Shown in pieces: positions 34,797-42,813 of a stretch of 64,000 nucleotides of DNA. Position 1 is the stretch's first letter; every line of letters starts with the position of its first letter. The position numbers were made by a program, and so were the translations under genes. This DNA comes from Tistlia consotensis USBA 355. Its GTDB lineage: Bacteria; Pseudomonadota; Alphaproteobacteria; Kiloniellales; DSM-21159. Location: positions 1-64,000 of the forward strand of contig NZ_FWZX01000028.1 in the NCBI RefSeq assembly GCF_900177295.1, in the 5' to 3' direction. The notes below the pieces were generated by a model. The model did no database searches. It saw nothing but the letters and a program-made list of their open reading frames with translations, and was not told where the DNA came from.

Positions 34797-35918
34797 TCAG
34801 GCACTCCGGCGCGCCGGCGTGGCCTGGCCGATCAGCTCGGCGAGCAGCGCGGGGCCGCCGAACGCGCCGGATTTCGAGACCAGCGGCAGGCCGTCCCAGC
34901 GGCCGCCGACCAGGCGCGAGGCCGGCAGGCCGGCCGCGACCTCGCCGACGACCTCCAGGCGCTCGACCGCCAGCGCCTCGCAGAGCGCGCGCAGGGTCTC
35001 GCCGCCGGACACGAACAGGCTCGCCGGCCGCGGGCAGCGCTGCACCAGGCCGCGCAGCCGCCCGGCGATCAGCCCGGCCGCCTCGGCCTCGGCCAGGCCG
35101 TCGGGCAGCTCGAAGGTGACCAGCGCCCTGCCCGCCTGCTGCAGGCGCCGCTCCAGGGTGGCGAGCGCCGCCGCGGCATCGCCCTCCGGCAGCGCGACGG
35201 TGATCCCGGAGTCGAGGTCGCGCAGGCGGGCGAGCTGATCCAGCATCACCGGGTGCCGCGACCCGACGACCAGCAGCAGCGGCTGCGGCCCGAGCGCCGC
35301 CGGCGCGGCCGGCTGCCCGGCCAGGGCCGCCGCCAGCCCGGCGGAACCGCACCACAGCAGGGGACCGTCGAGCGCACGTCCCGCGGCGGCGATCGCGGCC
35401 AGGTCGGCGGCGCACTCGGCGTCGCAGACGAAGACGCCCGAGCCCGACAGGCGGTCGGGCCGCGCGGCCGGCCGGGGCGCCAGTCCGGCCTCGCTCAGTG
35501 CCGCCGTCAGGTCGCAGGCCGTCGGCTGCCAGGCGCCCGAGGGGGCGCGCCAGAGCTGGCGGCCGTCGCGGGTCACCCGGTGCTGCGCCGGGAAGGCCGG
35601 CGCGACGATGCAGCTGCGGAAGCCGCCGAGCTCCAGGCAGAGCGCCAGTTCCTCGGCAAAGGGCCCGCGCAGCAGGCTGTCGATCTTCTTGAAGGCGAGG
35701 CCGGCGCCGCGCAGCCGGGTCGCGGCGCTCGCGACCGCCGCCAGCGCGGCCGCCTTCGGCCGGTCGCGCGTCGCCGTGTCGATCGCCAGGTTGCCGGCGG
35801 CCGCCGGCTCCGCCTCGGGATCGAGCAGCACCGTGACCGGCGCGCCGGCGCCGGTGAACTGCGCCGCGCTGTCGAGCGCGCCGGTCAGATCGTCGGCGAT
35901 CAGGCGGAGAGCGGTCAC
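34797..35918 (-). CDS. Four-carbon acid sugar kinase (DUF1537; DtnK/DenK/OtnK family)
   Basis: A 373-residue kinase. The N-terminal domain has RLIADDLTGALDSAAQFTGAG, the DxTG sugar-acid-binding signature, and FKKIDSLLRG. The C-terminal nucleotide-binding domain has LLLVVGSRHPVMLDQLARL, SLFVSGGETLRALCEALAV and a final LVSKSGAFGGPALL. It is shorter than typical members (about 420). Family members phosphorylate D-threonate, D-erythronate or related acids at O4. The ATGA overlap (4 bases) with the upstream DeoR regulator shows co-transcription. Confidence 0.87.
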   Translation of the reverse strand: MTALRLIADDLTGALDSAAQFTGAGAPVTVLLDPEAEPAAAGNLAIDTATRDRPKAAALAAVASAATRLRGAGLAFKKIDSLLRGPFAEELALCLELGGFRSCIVAPAFPAQHRVTRDGRQLWRAPSGAWQPTACDLTAALSEAGLAPRPAARPDRLSGSGVFVCDAECAADLAAIAAAGRALDGPLLWCGSAGLAAALAGQPAAPAALGPQPLLLVVGSRHPVMLDQLARLRDLDSGITVALPEGDAAAALATLERRLQQAGRALVTFELPDGLAEAEAAGLIAGRLRGLVQRCPRPASLFVSGGETLRALCEALAVERLEVVGEVAAGLPASRLVGGRWDGLPLVSKSGAFGGPALLAELIGQATPARRSA

Positions 35919-36745
35919 GCCGACGGCTCCGGCCGCGCGAGCTCGATGCCGAGGCCCTGCTCGCGCAGCGCCCGCTGCCGTTCGGTGGGCAGCGCCGAAT
36001 CGGTGATCAGGCCGTCGACCTCGGACCAGCGGCAGATCGTGCAGAACGAGCGGATGCCGGCCTTGCTGCTGTCGGCCAGCACCAGCGTGCGGGCCGCAGC
36101 CGCGATCATCGCGCGCTTGGTCGAGACCGCGTCGATCGTCGTCTCGGTCAGCACCGCCTCGTCGAAGCCGTGGGCGCCGAGCAGCGTCAGGTCGGCATGC
36201 AGGTCGCCGAGGAAGCGCTCGCCCGGCTGGCCGAGCAGGGTCGGCGAGCCGGCGCGCAGGCTGCCGCCCGGCACGATCAGCCGGACGCTGCGGCTCGCGG
36301 CGAGCAGCTGGGCGATGCCGAGGTCGTTGGTCACGGCGGTGATCGGCAGGCCGCGGGCGACGATGGCCCGCGCCGCCTCCAGCACCGTCGAGCTGCTGTC
36401 GAAGATCACGCTCTGGCCGGGCTCGACCAGCGCTGCGGCCCGACGGCCGATCGCCTCCTTCTCGGAGCGGGCGATATGGCCGGCGATCGCGCTGTCGACC
36501 TCGAAGCTGGCGCGCCCGCCCGACGACAGCGCGGCACCGCCGTGGGTGCGCTCCAGGTAGCCGCGCGCCTGCAGCTCGTCGAGGTCGCGGCGGATCGTCG
36601 AGACCGAGGCGCCGATCGACTTCGAGAGCTCCTGCAGCGAGGCCGCCTGGGACTGCTGCAGGTGCTCAAGGATCATCGCCTGGCGCTGCGCGGGGATGCG
36701 CTCGACGCGCGGGCTTCTCGTCCCCTGGGTCATGCGGGCAGCCAT
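35915..36745 (-). CDS. DeoR-family transcriptional regulator
   Basis: A 276-residue regulator with an N-terminal DeoR winged helix (RIPAQRQAMILEHLQQSQAASLQELSKSIGASVSTIRRDLDELQARGYLERTHGGA) and a DeoRC sugar-phosphate-binding domain (EKEAIGRRAAALVEPGQSVIFDSSSTVLEAARAI, TNDLGIAQLLA, LLGAHGFDEAVLTETTIDAV, VLADSSKAG). It is the first gene of the regulator-kinase-pdxA2 operon and is divergent from a TRAP operon. It probably represses both and responds to a phosphorylated intermediate. The start at 36745 is preferred over 36778 on family length. Confidence 0.9.
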   Translation of the reverse strand: MAARMTQGTRSPRVERIPAQRQAMILEHLQQSQAASLQELSKSIGASVSTIRRDLDELQARGYLERTHGGAALSSGGRASFEVDSAIAGHIARSEKEAIGRRAAALVEPGQSVIFDSSSTVLEAARAIVARGLPITAVTNDLGIAQLLAASRSVRLIVPGGSLRAGSPTLLGQPGERFLGDLHADLTLLGAHGFDEAVLTETTIDAVSTKRAMIAAAARTLVLADSSKAGIRSFCTICRWSEVDGLITDSALPTERQRALREQGLGIELARPEPSA

Positions 36746-36770
36746 TCGCTCTCCATCTCCTCCCCGCTGA

Positions 36771-36875
36771 TCCTTCAAAATCTATCAATACACGTCAACA
36801 GGGAAACGACATTGGCGGCTGCGCTCGCCCATGCGCAGCAAAATATCTCAAAATCCTCCAAAGTCTATTGACAAC
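36771..36875. promoter_or_regulatory. Pair of similar 22-base motifs in the divergent promoter (possible DeoR operators)
   Basis: The segments 36771-36793 and 36854-36875 share TCCT(T/C)CAAA(A/G)TCTAT followed by related A/T-rich sequence and are 83 bases apart in direct orientation. They lie in an unusually A/T-rich region between the DeoR gene and the TRAP operon, and the second copy contains TTGACA (36868-36873). DeoR proteins commonly bind such direct repeats, so these are reasonable operator candidates. Confidence 0.45.
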
Positions 36876-36983
36876 TTTCAAAACTGCACCGAGCCTGGAC
36901 CCACAGAAGCGGGCGCGGGCCGGCACCGGTCCGACGCCTTCCGGAGCCCGCTCCGGACCAGAAGCAACGGGAGACGTCCAGCG

Positions 36984-37994
36984 ATGAAGACAATCGGAGC
37001 ATGGCGTGCTGCGCTCGGCCTGGCGGCCGCGGCCGGCATCGCGCTCGCCGCCCAGGCCGGTCACGCGGCCGAGGTCGAGTGGAAGTACTACACCTACTTC
37101 GCCGCCAACGATAAGCCGACCCAGCTGCACCGGCAGTTCGCGGAAGCCGTCGAGAAGGCCAGCAACGGCCGCTTCAAGATCGACGTCTTCGCCGCCGGCG
37201 AGCTGCCCTACAAGGCCCAGGACGTGCTGAAGGCGGTGGCCTCGCACCAGGTCGACATGGGCGACGTCGCGCTCGGCTTCGTCGCCGGCGACGTGCCGCA
37301 GCTCAACGCCTTCGCCATGCCCTTCGTCTGCACCTCGATCGACAAGTTCTACGACAGGGGCGCCGCGGCCGCGAAGCCGTACCTGGACAAGGTGCTGGAC
37401 GGGAAGTTCCACGTCGTCCCGCTGATGCAATGGGTCATGCCGCCGCAGCAGCTCTGGCTGCGCAAGCAGGTCGCCGGCATCGACCAGCTCAAGGGCCTCA
37501 AGGTGCGCGCCTGGAACCGTCAGCAGGTCGAGATGATGCAGCTGCTCGGCGGCACCGGCGTGACCATCACCCCGGCCGAAGTGATCCCGGCGCTCGAGCG
37601 CGGCGTCGTCGACGGCGCCTTCACCGCCGCGGTGCCGGCCTACGACTGGAAGTTCTACGACGTCGTCGACTTCGGCTACATGCTGAGCTTCAACCTGGCG
37701 CACCAGGTCGCCGCGGTGAACGGCGCCGCCTACCAGGCGCTGCCGGCCGACCTCAGGAAGATCCTCGACGACACCGCCAGGACCTTCCCGGCCGAGTACC
37801 GCAAGGCAATGATCGAGGGCGACCGCACGGCGCGCGAGAAGCTCAAGGAGAAGGGCATGACCCTGCGCGACGCGACGCCCGAGGAAGAGGCGCGCCTGCG
37901 CAAGATCACCCAGCCGATGTGGAGCGAGTGGGCCGACGCGAACGGCGACACCGCGAAGCAGATGCTCGCGGACGTGGCCGCGGCCTGCAAGTAG
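36984..37994 (+). CDS. dctP: TRAP transporter solute-binding protein (DctP) of the acid-sugar module
   Basis: A 336-residue periplasmic protein with a signal peptide (IGAWRAALGLAAAAGIALAAQAGHA). The mature part starts EVEWKYYTYFAAND and has the DctP signatures GELPYKAQDVLKAVASHQVDMGDVA and LKGLKVRAWNRQQVEM with the carboxylate-binding arginine. The start at 36984 has a ribosome site (GGGAG) about 10 bases upstream. It opens a four-gene operon with dctQ, dctM and a lactonase, divergent from the DeoR-kinase-pdxA2 operon. The ligand is probably a four-carbon sugar acid, by context. Confidence 0.9.
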   Translation: MKTIGAWRAALGLAAAAGIALAAQAGHAAEVEWKYYTYFAANDKPTQLHRQFAEAVEKASNGRFKIDVFAAGELPYKAQDVLKAVASHQVDMGDVALGFVAGDVPQLNAFAMPFVCTSIDKFYDRGAAAAKPYLDKVLDGKFHVVPLMQWVMPPQQLWLRKQVAGIDQLKGLKVRAWNRQQVEMMQLLGGTGVTITPAEVIPALERGVVDGAFTAAVPAYDWKFYDVVDFGYMLSFNLAHQVAAVNGAAYQALPADLRKILDDTARTFPAEYRKAMIEGDRTAREKLKEKGMTLRDATPEEEARLRKITQPMWSEWADANGDTAKQMLADVAAACK

Positions 37995-38002
37995 CCGGAG
38001 CG

Positions 38003-38029
38003 CCCCTCCGCCGGACTCCGGCGGAGGGG
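38003..38029. terminator. Intercistronic hairpin between dctP and dctQ
   Basis: The arms 38003-38014 and 38018-38029 are perfectly complementary (12 pairs, GC-rich) with a 3-base loop. There is no T tract. Placed just after the binding-protein stop, such a stem is expected to stabilise the dctP message or reduce readthrough, giving more binding protein than permease. Confidence 0.7.
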
Positions 38030-38061
38030 TATCCTGTCGTCGCGTCCACGCCGAGAGAGCC

Positions 38062-38595
38062 ATGCGCTATCTGGACCTGTTCGGCCGGCTGTTCGACCGG
38101 CTCGCCCTGCTGCTGGTCGGCCTCGCCGCCGTGCTGCTCGTGGCCATGGCGCTGCTGATCAACGTCGAGGTCCTGGGCCGCTACTTCTTCAACTTCTCGA
38201 CGCTGATCTCCGACGAGTACAGCGGCTACTTCTTCACCTGGATCACCATGCTCTGCCTGCTCTACGCCCTGCGCAGCGGCCGCATGCTCACCGTCGAGAC
38301 CCTGGTGCAGCGCCTGACGCCGCGGCTGCGCCGGCTCTTCGAGGTCGCCGGCGCCCTGGTCGGCATCTTCGTCTGCGCCGTCATGGCCGACGCGACCTGG
38401 GGCACGCTCTCCCTGAGCTGGCTCTTCGACTCGCGCTCGATCCAGCCCTCCCAGACGCCGCTGTGGATCCCGCAGGCCGTCATGCCCGCCGGCTTCGCGC
38501 TGCTCGGCCTCGGCTACCTGGAGAACGGGCTGCGCAACCTCGCCCTGCTGCTCGGCGCGCAGCCGGCCCCGGAACCCGATTCCGGGAAGGCCTGA
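38062..38595 (+). CDS. dctQ: TRAP transporter small permease (DctQ)
   Basis: A 177-residue protein with four membrane helices. LLVGLAAVLLVAMALLINVEVLGRYFFNFS contains the NVxxRYxF-type motif of DctQ, then DEYSGYFFTWITMLCLLYALRSGRMLTVETL. It is the second gene of the TRAP operon and 4 bases before dctM. Confidence 0.88.
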   Translation: MRYLDLFGRLFDRLALLLVGLAAVLLVAMALLINVEVLGRYFFNFSTLISDEYSGYFFTWITMLCLLYALRSGRMLTVETLVQRLTPRLRRLFEVAGALVGIFVCAVMADATWGTLSLSWLFDSRSIQPSQTPLWIPQAVMPAGFALLGLGYLENGLRNLALLLGAQPAPEPDSGKA

Positions 38596-38599
38596 GACC

Positions 38600-39907
38600 A
38601 TGGCCTGGGACACGGCGCTGCTGCTCTACGGGGTGATCCTGGCGGCCTGCCTGGTCGGCGGCGTCGCGATCGGCACGACCATGGGGCTGATCGGCATCAT
38701 CGGCGTCACCCTGGTCTCCGGCAGCCAGCTCTGGGCCAGCTTCGGCGACATCGTCTGGAACACCACCAACACCTTCACCCTGGTGTCGATCCCCCTGTTC
38801 GTGCTGATGGGCGAGATCATCCTGCGCAGCGGCCTGTCGCAGCGCTTCTATTCCGGCGTCTCGCACCTGCTGGCCCCCTTCCCCGGCGGCCTCGCCCACA
38901 CCAACATCGTCGGCTGCGCGGTCTTCTCGGCGCTCGCCGGCTCGTCGGTCGCGACCGCCATGACGGTCGGCACGGTGGCGTTGCCGGAGATGCGGCGGCG
39001 CGGCTACAGCGACCGCCTGACCCTCGGCTCGCTGACCGGCGGCGGCTGCCTCGGCATCCTGATCCCGCCCAGCATCCCGATCATCGTCTACGCCTCGATC
39101 GTCCAGGAATCGGTCGTCGACCTGTTCGTCGCCGGCATCCTGCCCGGCCTGGTGCTGGCGGCCTGCTTCATGGCCTACATCGCCCTGCGCACCAGGCTGT
39201 CGCCGGAGATGGCCCCGACCGCCGGCCGCCGCGCCACCCCGGCCGAGGTCCTGCGCGGCCTGCTCGACACCGTGCCAGTCGGCGCCCTGATCGCGGCGAT
39301 CCTCGGCGGCATGTACTGGGGCGTGGTGACGCCGACCGAGGCCGCCGGCTTCGGCTGCCTGCTGGCGACGCTGATCGGCCTCGCCTACCGCGACCTGACC
39401 TGGGCGTCCCTGCGCGAGGCCCTGGTCAACGCCGTGCTGACCAGCACCGTCGTGCTGTTCATCACGATCAACGCCCAGGTGCTGAGCTTCGCCATCACGA
39501 CCTCGGGCATCGGCCGGGGAGTCGCCGGCCTGCTCACGGAATCGGGGCTCGGGCCCTTCGCCTTCTTCTGCCTGCTGTTCCTGCTCTACCTCGTGGTCGG
39601 CATGTTCATCGACGGGCTGTCGATCCTGCTGCTGACCGTGCCGGTGCTCTATCCCGGCCTCGTCGCCATGGGCTTCGACGGCGTCTGGACCGGCATCGTG
39701 CTGGTCGTCTTCATCGAGCTCGGCGCGCTGACCCCGCCGATGGGCCTCAACCTCTTCGCCATCAAGTCGATCACGCCGGCCACGCCGCTCGGCGAGATCG
39801 GCTGGGCCTCCCTGCCCTTCGCCCTGATCATCGCCGGCTTCGGCTTCCTGCTCTACGCCTTCCCCGGGATCGCGCTCTACCTGCCGAGCCTGATGCGCGC
39901 CCACTAG
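38600..39907 (+). CDS. dctM: TRAP transporter large permease (DctM)
   Basis: A 435-residue polytopic permease with the DctM signatures FTLVSIPLFVLMGEII, GCAVFSALAGSSVATAMTVG, LGSLTGGGCLGILIPPSIPIIVY and ELGALTPPMGLNLFAIKS. It forms the membrane channel with DctQ. The operon continues into the SMP-30 gene after 17 bases. Confidence 0.93.
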   Translation: MAWDTALLLYGVILAACLVGGVAIGTTMGLIGIIGVTLVSGSQLWASFGDIVWNTTNTFTLVSIPLFVLMGEIILRSGLSQRFYSGVSHLLAPFPGGLAHTNIVGCAVFSALAGSSVATAMTVGTVALPEMRRRGYSDRLTLGSLTGGGCLGILIPPSIPIIVYASIVQESVVDLFVAGILPGLVLAACFMAYIALRTRLSPEMAPTAGRRATPAEVLRGLLDTVPVGALIAAILGGMYWGVVTPTEAAGFGCLLATLIGLAYRDLTWASLREALVNAVLTSTVVLFITINAQVLSFAITTSGIGRGVAGLLTESGLGPFAFFCLLFLLYLVVGMFIDGLSILLLTVPVLYPGLVAMGFDGVWTGIVLVVFIELGALTPPMGLNLFAIKSITPATPLGEIGWASLPFALIIAGFGFLLYAFPGIALYLPSLMRAH

Positions 39908-39924
39908 CCCAGCTGGAGACGCCC

Positions 39925-40839
39925 ATGTTCGCCCCGCCGCCGGTCGTCCGCACCGAAGTCTTCGCCACCCTGCCCGAGGCGTACCGCAACCCGCCCAAGC
40001 GCTCGGAGTGGCTCGAGGGCCAGCCGGGCGGCAACCCGACCCACTCGCTGCTCGAGGGCCCCTCCTTCGACCGCGCCGGCAACCTCTACCTGGTCGACAT
40101 CCCCTTCGGCCGGGTCTTCCGCCTGTCGCCGGCCGGCGACTGGAGCCTCATCGCCGACTACGACGGCGAGCCGAACGGCCTGAAGATCCACCGGGACGGC
40201 CGGATCCTGATCGCCGACTACAAGAACGGCATCGTCGAGCTGGATCCGCAGAGCGGCAGCGTCACCCCGGTGCTGCAGCGCGTCCAGCTGGAGCGCCTCA
40301 AGGCGGTCAACGACCTGGTCTTCGCCAGCAACGGCGACCTCTACTTCACCGACCAGGGCCTGACCGGCCTGCACGACCCGACCGGCCGGGTCTTCTGCCT
40401 GCGCGCCGACGGCCGGGTCGACTGCCTGCTCGACAACGTGCCGAGCCCGAACGGCATTGCCCTCAGCCCCGACGAGAGCCACCTCTACGTCGCGGTGACC
40501 CGCGCCAACGCGGTCTGGCGGGTGCCGCTGATGCCGCACGGCCGGGTCGCCAAGGTGCACAACTTCATCCAGCTCTCCGGCGGCGGCGGCCCGGACGGCC
40601 TGGCGGTCGACGCCGAGGGTGGCCTGATCGTCTGCCACATCGGCCTCGGCGTGGTCTGGCGCTTCACGGCGCGCGGCGAGCCCTCGCTGCGCATCGAGTC
40701 CTGCGCCGGCCTGCACAACACCAACGTCGCCTTCGGCGGCCCGGAGCGGCGCCACCTCTTCATCACCGAGAGCGAGAGCGGCAGCATCCTGCGCGCCGAG
40801 CTCGAGGTCCCGGGCCTCCGGCTCTTCTCCCACGCCTGA
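39925..40839 (+). CDS. SMP-30/gluconolactonase-family lactonase
   Basis: A 304-residue six-bladed beta-propeller of the SMP-30/LRE family. LLEGPSFDRAGNLYLVDIPFGRVFRL carries the conserved metal-binding Glu, PNGLKIHRDGRILIADY and KAVNDLVFASNGDLYFTDQG the central Asn, and PNGIALSPDESHLYVAVT and GGGPDGLAVDAEGGLIV the later ligands. Members hydrolyse sugar lactones. In this operon with a TRAP importer and opposite a four-carbon acid kinase, the likely role is opening a four-carbon lactone to its acid; the exact lactone is not known. Confidence 0.87.
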   Translation: MFAPPPVVRTEVFATLPEAYRNPPKRSEWLEGQPGGNPTHSLLEGPSFDRAGNLYLVDIPFGRVFRLSPAGDWSLIADYDGEPNGLKIHRDGRILIADYKNGIVELDPQSGSVTPVLQRVQLERLKAVNDLVFASNGDLYFTDQGLTGLHDPTGRVFCLRADGRVDCLLDNVPSPNGIALSPDESHLYVAVTRANAVWRVPLMPHGRVAKVHNFIQLSGGGGPDGLAVDAEGGLIVCHIGLGVVWRFTARGEPSLRIESCAGLHNTNVAFGGPERRHLFITESESGSILRAELEVPGLRLFSHA

Positions 40840-40886
40840 AGCGCCCTTCCCCGCCGCCCCGGCCTTTGCTAAGCCGGGAGCCGTCC

Positions 40887-40976
40887 GGAGGGGTGGCCGA
40901 GCGGTTGAAGGCACCGGTCTTGAAAACCGGCAGGGGGTCACCCCCCTCGTGGGTTCGAATCCCACCCCCTCCGCCA
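40887..40976 (+). tRNA. tRNA-Ser (anticodon UGA)
   Basis: The acceptor arms GGAGGGG (40887-40893) and CCCCTCC (ending at 40972) pair, followed by a G discriminator and an encoded CCA (40974-40976). The anticodon stem CCGGT/ACCGG encloses the loop CTTGAAA with TGA at 40921-40923. There is a long variable arm (AGGGGGTCACCCCCCT), as expected for serine, and the T loop GGTTCGAATCC. It reads UCA codons. The next ~3 kb have different base composition, so it is a possible integration site. Confidence 0.98.
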
Positions 40977-41132
40977 CTTGCCGCCGATTGCCCTCTATAG
41001 TGCGATATTGCCGCCGGCTGCCGCCAATGGCCGCATCGACACCACGTAGCATACGCACTCCGCCGATCACCGCCGCTTATACGCCATAACCCAACGTCTC
41101 AGCGCCTGCGTGCCGGTCATGACAAGCGTTTT

Positions 41133-41687
41133 TCAAATTGCTGGAACACCAGACATCCATTCGCGACGCAGGATGGCGTATTGCATGGTGTTTTCGTAGA
41201 TCGGATTGCCCGCATCGTCAGTGGTGAACGATATAAACTCAACGAACACGCCTTCCCGGCGCATTCCGAGCTTTTCGCAGAGTCGCTGCGAGGGCTTGTT
41301 GTGGTCTTCGACATAGGCATAGAGCCGGCGAAAGCCCTTTGCCCGGAAAAGATGATCAAACAGGGCTCTCGCGGCTTCAAACGCATATCCTTGGCCACCG
41401 AACTGCGGGTTGAGGTTCCAGCCGACTGAGGTGGTTCCGTCTTCCTCGACATCTGCACCGCCGCCGAACAGATCGCCGATGACCTGACCGGTCTGTTTCA
41501 GGCATATTGCCACACTGCCCTCGTCGAGAGCGCGTTTCCTGACTTCGATCTCCGCGTCAGCCAGGTTTGAGAGCTTGAGCGAGAGGAAGCAGGTGGCGGT
41601 GGGCGCGTGCAGATAAGCGAAGAGGTCGGCGGCATCCCCTTCCCGGAAGGGCCTCAGGATCAGGCGCTCGGTCTCAATGATTTGCAT
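41133..41687 (-). CDS. GNAT-family N-acetyltransferase (RimJ/RimL type)
   Basis: A 184-residue acetyltransferase. It starts MQIIETERLILRPFREGDAADLFAYL, the opening typical of RimJ-like GNATs, and has the acetyl-CoA loop NPQFGGQGYAFEAARALFDHLF and the closing RLYAYVEDHNKPSQRLCEKLGMRREG. An in-frame Met nine codons upstream is inside the MFS relic. Base composition is lower in G+C than the flanking kilobases. The substrate is unknown. Confidence 0.85.
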   Translation of the reverse strand: MQIIETERLILRPFREGDAADLFAYLHAPTATCFLSLKLSNLADAEIEVRKRALDEGSVAICLKQTGQVIGDLFGGGADVEEDGTTSVGWNLNPQFGGQGYAFEAARALFDHLFRAKGFRRLYAYVEDHNKPSQRLCEKLGMRREGVFVEFISFTTDDAGNPIYENTMQYAILRREWMSGVPAI

Positions 41688-41692
41688 TTGCG

Positions 41693-41923
41693 CTACTCTC
41701 CTGAGGGCGGCCAATGATGTGCACGGGAAGGGGTGTGATACCTGGCCAGGGTAAAGAACACCACGACCGCCAGAATCGCGATCACCCCGGCGGCTGTCGT
41801 CAACGGCACTGAGTGCGCCTGAGTGAAGGCGACCTTGCCTGCCTCGATCAATGCCTCCCCTTGCCCGCCCGCAATCTGGCCCGCGACGATGTAGGTGTCA
41901 CCAAGCGCATCGCGAGCCGCCGG
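41693..41923 (-). pseudogene. MFS transporter remnant (C-terminal end, DHA2/EmrB-QacA type)
   Basis: Reading the minus strand back from a TAG at 41693-41695 gives about 75 residues ending ARYHTPSRAHHWPPSGE. They include GEALIEAGKVAFTQAHSVP, a loop, and a last membrane helix AGVIAILAVVVFFTLA, which is the familiar C-terminal end of 14-helix drug exporters. The frame is closed upstream by a stop just before PAARDALG, so the other 13 helices are gone. It is a relic inside the low-GC segment next to tRNA-Ser. Confidence 0.7.
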
Positions 41924-42008
41924 TTATGCGCTGAAGCTCGATTGACTGCGGCCCGGAACGATGAGCCAAGGTGCATGCACAGGCGTCGCGCCAACAAGCT
42001 CCCCACTG

Positions 42009-42746
42009 TCAATCCTGTGCGGTCGGGCGCACCACGATGCTGCCGATTTCGACGTCGTCGGGTTGTTCGATTGCGAAGGCTATCGCCCGTGCGATCGCGT
42101 CCGGTGAAATAGCCAGTTCTTTCTTGCGCTTTTGCATCGCCGCTTTGATGGCCGGATCGGCAATGGCGGCCTCGACGAAACTTGTGTCTACGAAACCCGG
42201 CGATACTTCCGTTACGCGCAGGTTTGGGCCTGATTCCTGCCGCAACGCTTCGGTGACGGTTCGCAGCGCGTTCTTTGTGGCTGCGTAGACGCCCATTGTC
42301 GGCACGATCTTGATACCGGCCGTCGAGATGACGTTGATGACGTGCCCGTTGCCCTGACGGCTGAATACAGGCAGCGCGGCGGCGATGCCATAAAGCGCGC
42401 CCTTCAGGTTTGCATCGATCATGGCGTCCCAGTCATCGACCTTCAGAGCGTCGAACCTTGAAATCGGCCCGATGCCGGCATTGTTGACGATGACGTCGAG
42501 CCGGCCGAAACGCTCGCAGGCAAGGCCCGCAAGAGCAACAAGGTCCGATCGTCTCGTGACATCGGTCACTCGGTAGACCGCTTGGCCGCCGGCGGCCTTG
42601 ATCCCCCCCGCCACCGCGGCGATCTCGGCTTCGTTTCGCGCCCCGAGCACTATTTGCGCTCCGCGCGCGGCCAGATGGAGTGCGGTTGCCCGGCCGATGC
42701 CGCGTCCGGCCCCGGTGATGACAACAATCTTGTTCTCTACAGTCAC
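42009..42746 (-). CDS. SDR oxidoreductase (YdfG/NADP-dependent type)
   Basis: A 245-residue classical short-chain dehydrogenase: VVITGAGRGIGRATALHLA near the N terminus, VNNAGIGP, and the catalytic S..Y..K in NVISTAGIKIVPTMGVYAATK. The start is most likely the GTG at 42746, with a GGAG ribosome site 7 bases upstream; a longer ATG reading to 42788 would remove the gap to the divergent regulator. It is divergent from an AraC regulator, as often seen for SDRs controlled by AraC proteins. Lower G+C than the flanking DNA. Confidence 0.85.
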   Translation of the reverse strand: MTVENKIVVITGAGRGIGRATALHLAARGAQIVLGARNEAEIAAVAGGIKAAGGQAVYRVTDVTRRSDLVALAGLACERFGRLDVIVNNAGIGPISRFDALKVDDWDAMIDANLKGALYGIAAALPVFSRQGNGHVINVISTAGIKIVPTMGVYAATKNALRTVTEALRQESGPNLRVTEVSPGFVDTSFVEAAIADPAIKAAMQKRKKELAISPDAIARAIAFAIEQPDDVEIGSIVVRPTAQD

Positions 42747-42813
42747 GATAAGGCTCCGTCTTCCGCGCGAGAAGTCAGACCTACGCACTCCATTCCGGAT
42801 GATCTATGCTTGA

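Noticed and set aside
40478-41070. Minus-strand reading frame across the tRNA that includes GVGFEPTRGV and FSRPVPSTARPPLR
   Set aside because: This is the translation of the tRNA-Ser gene itself, a frequent false gene in genomes; the frame is otherwise antisense to the lactonase.
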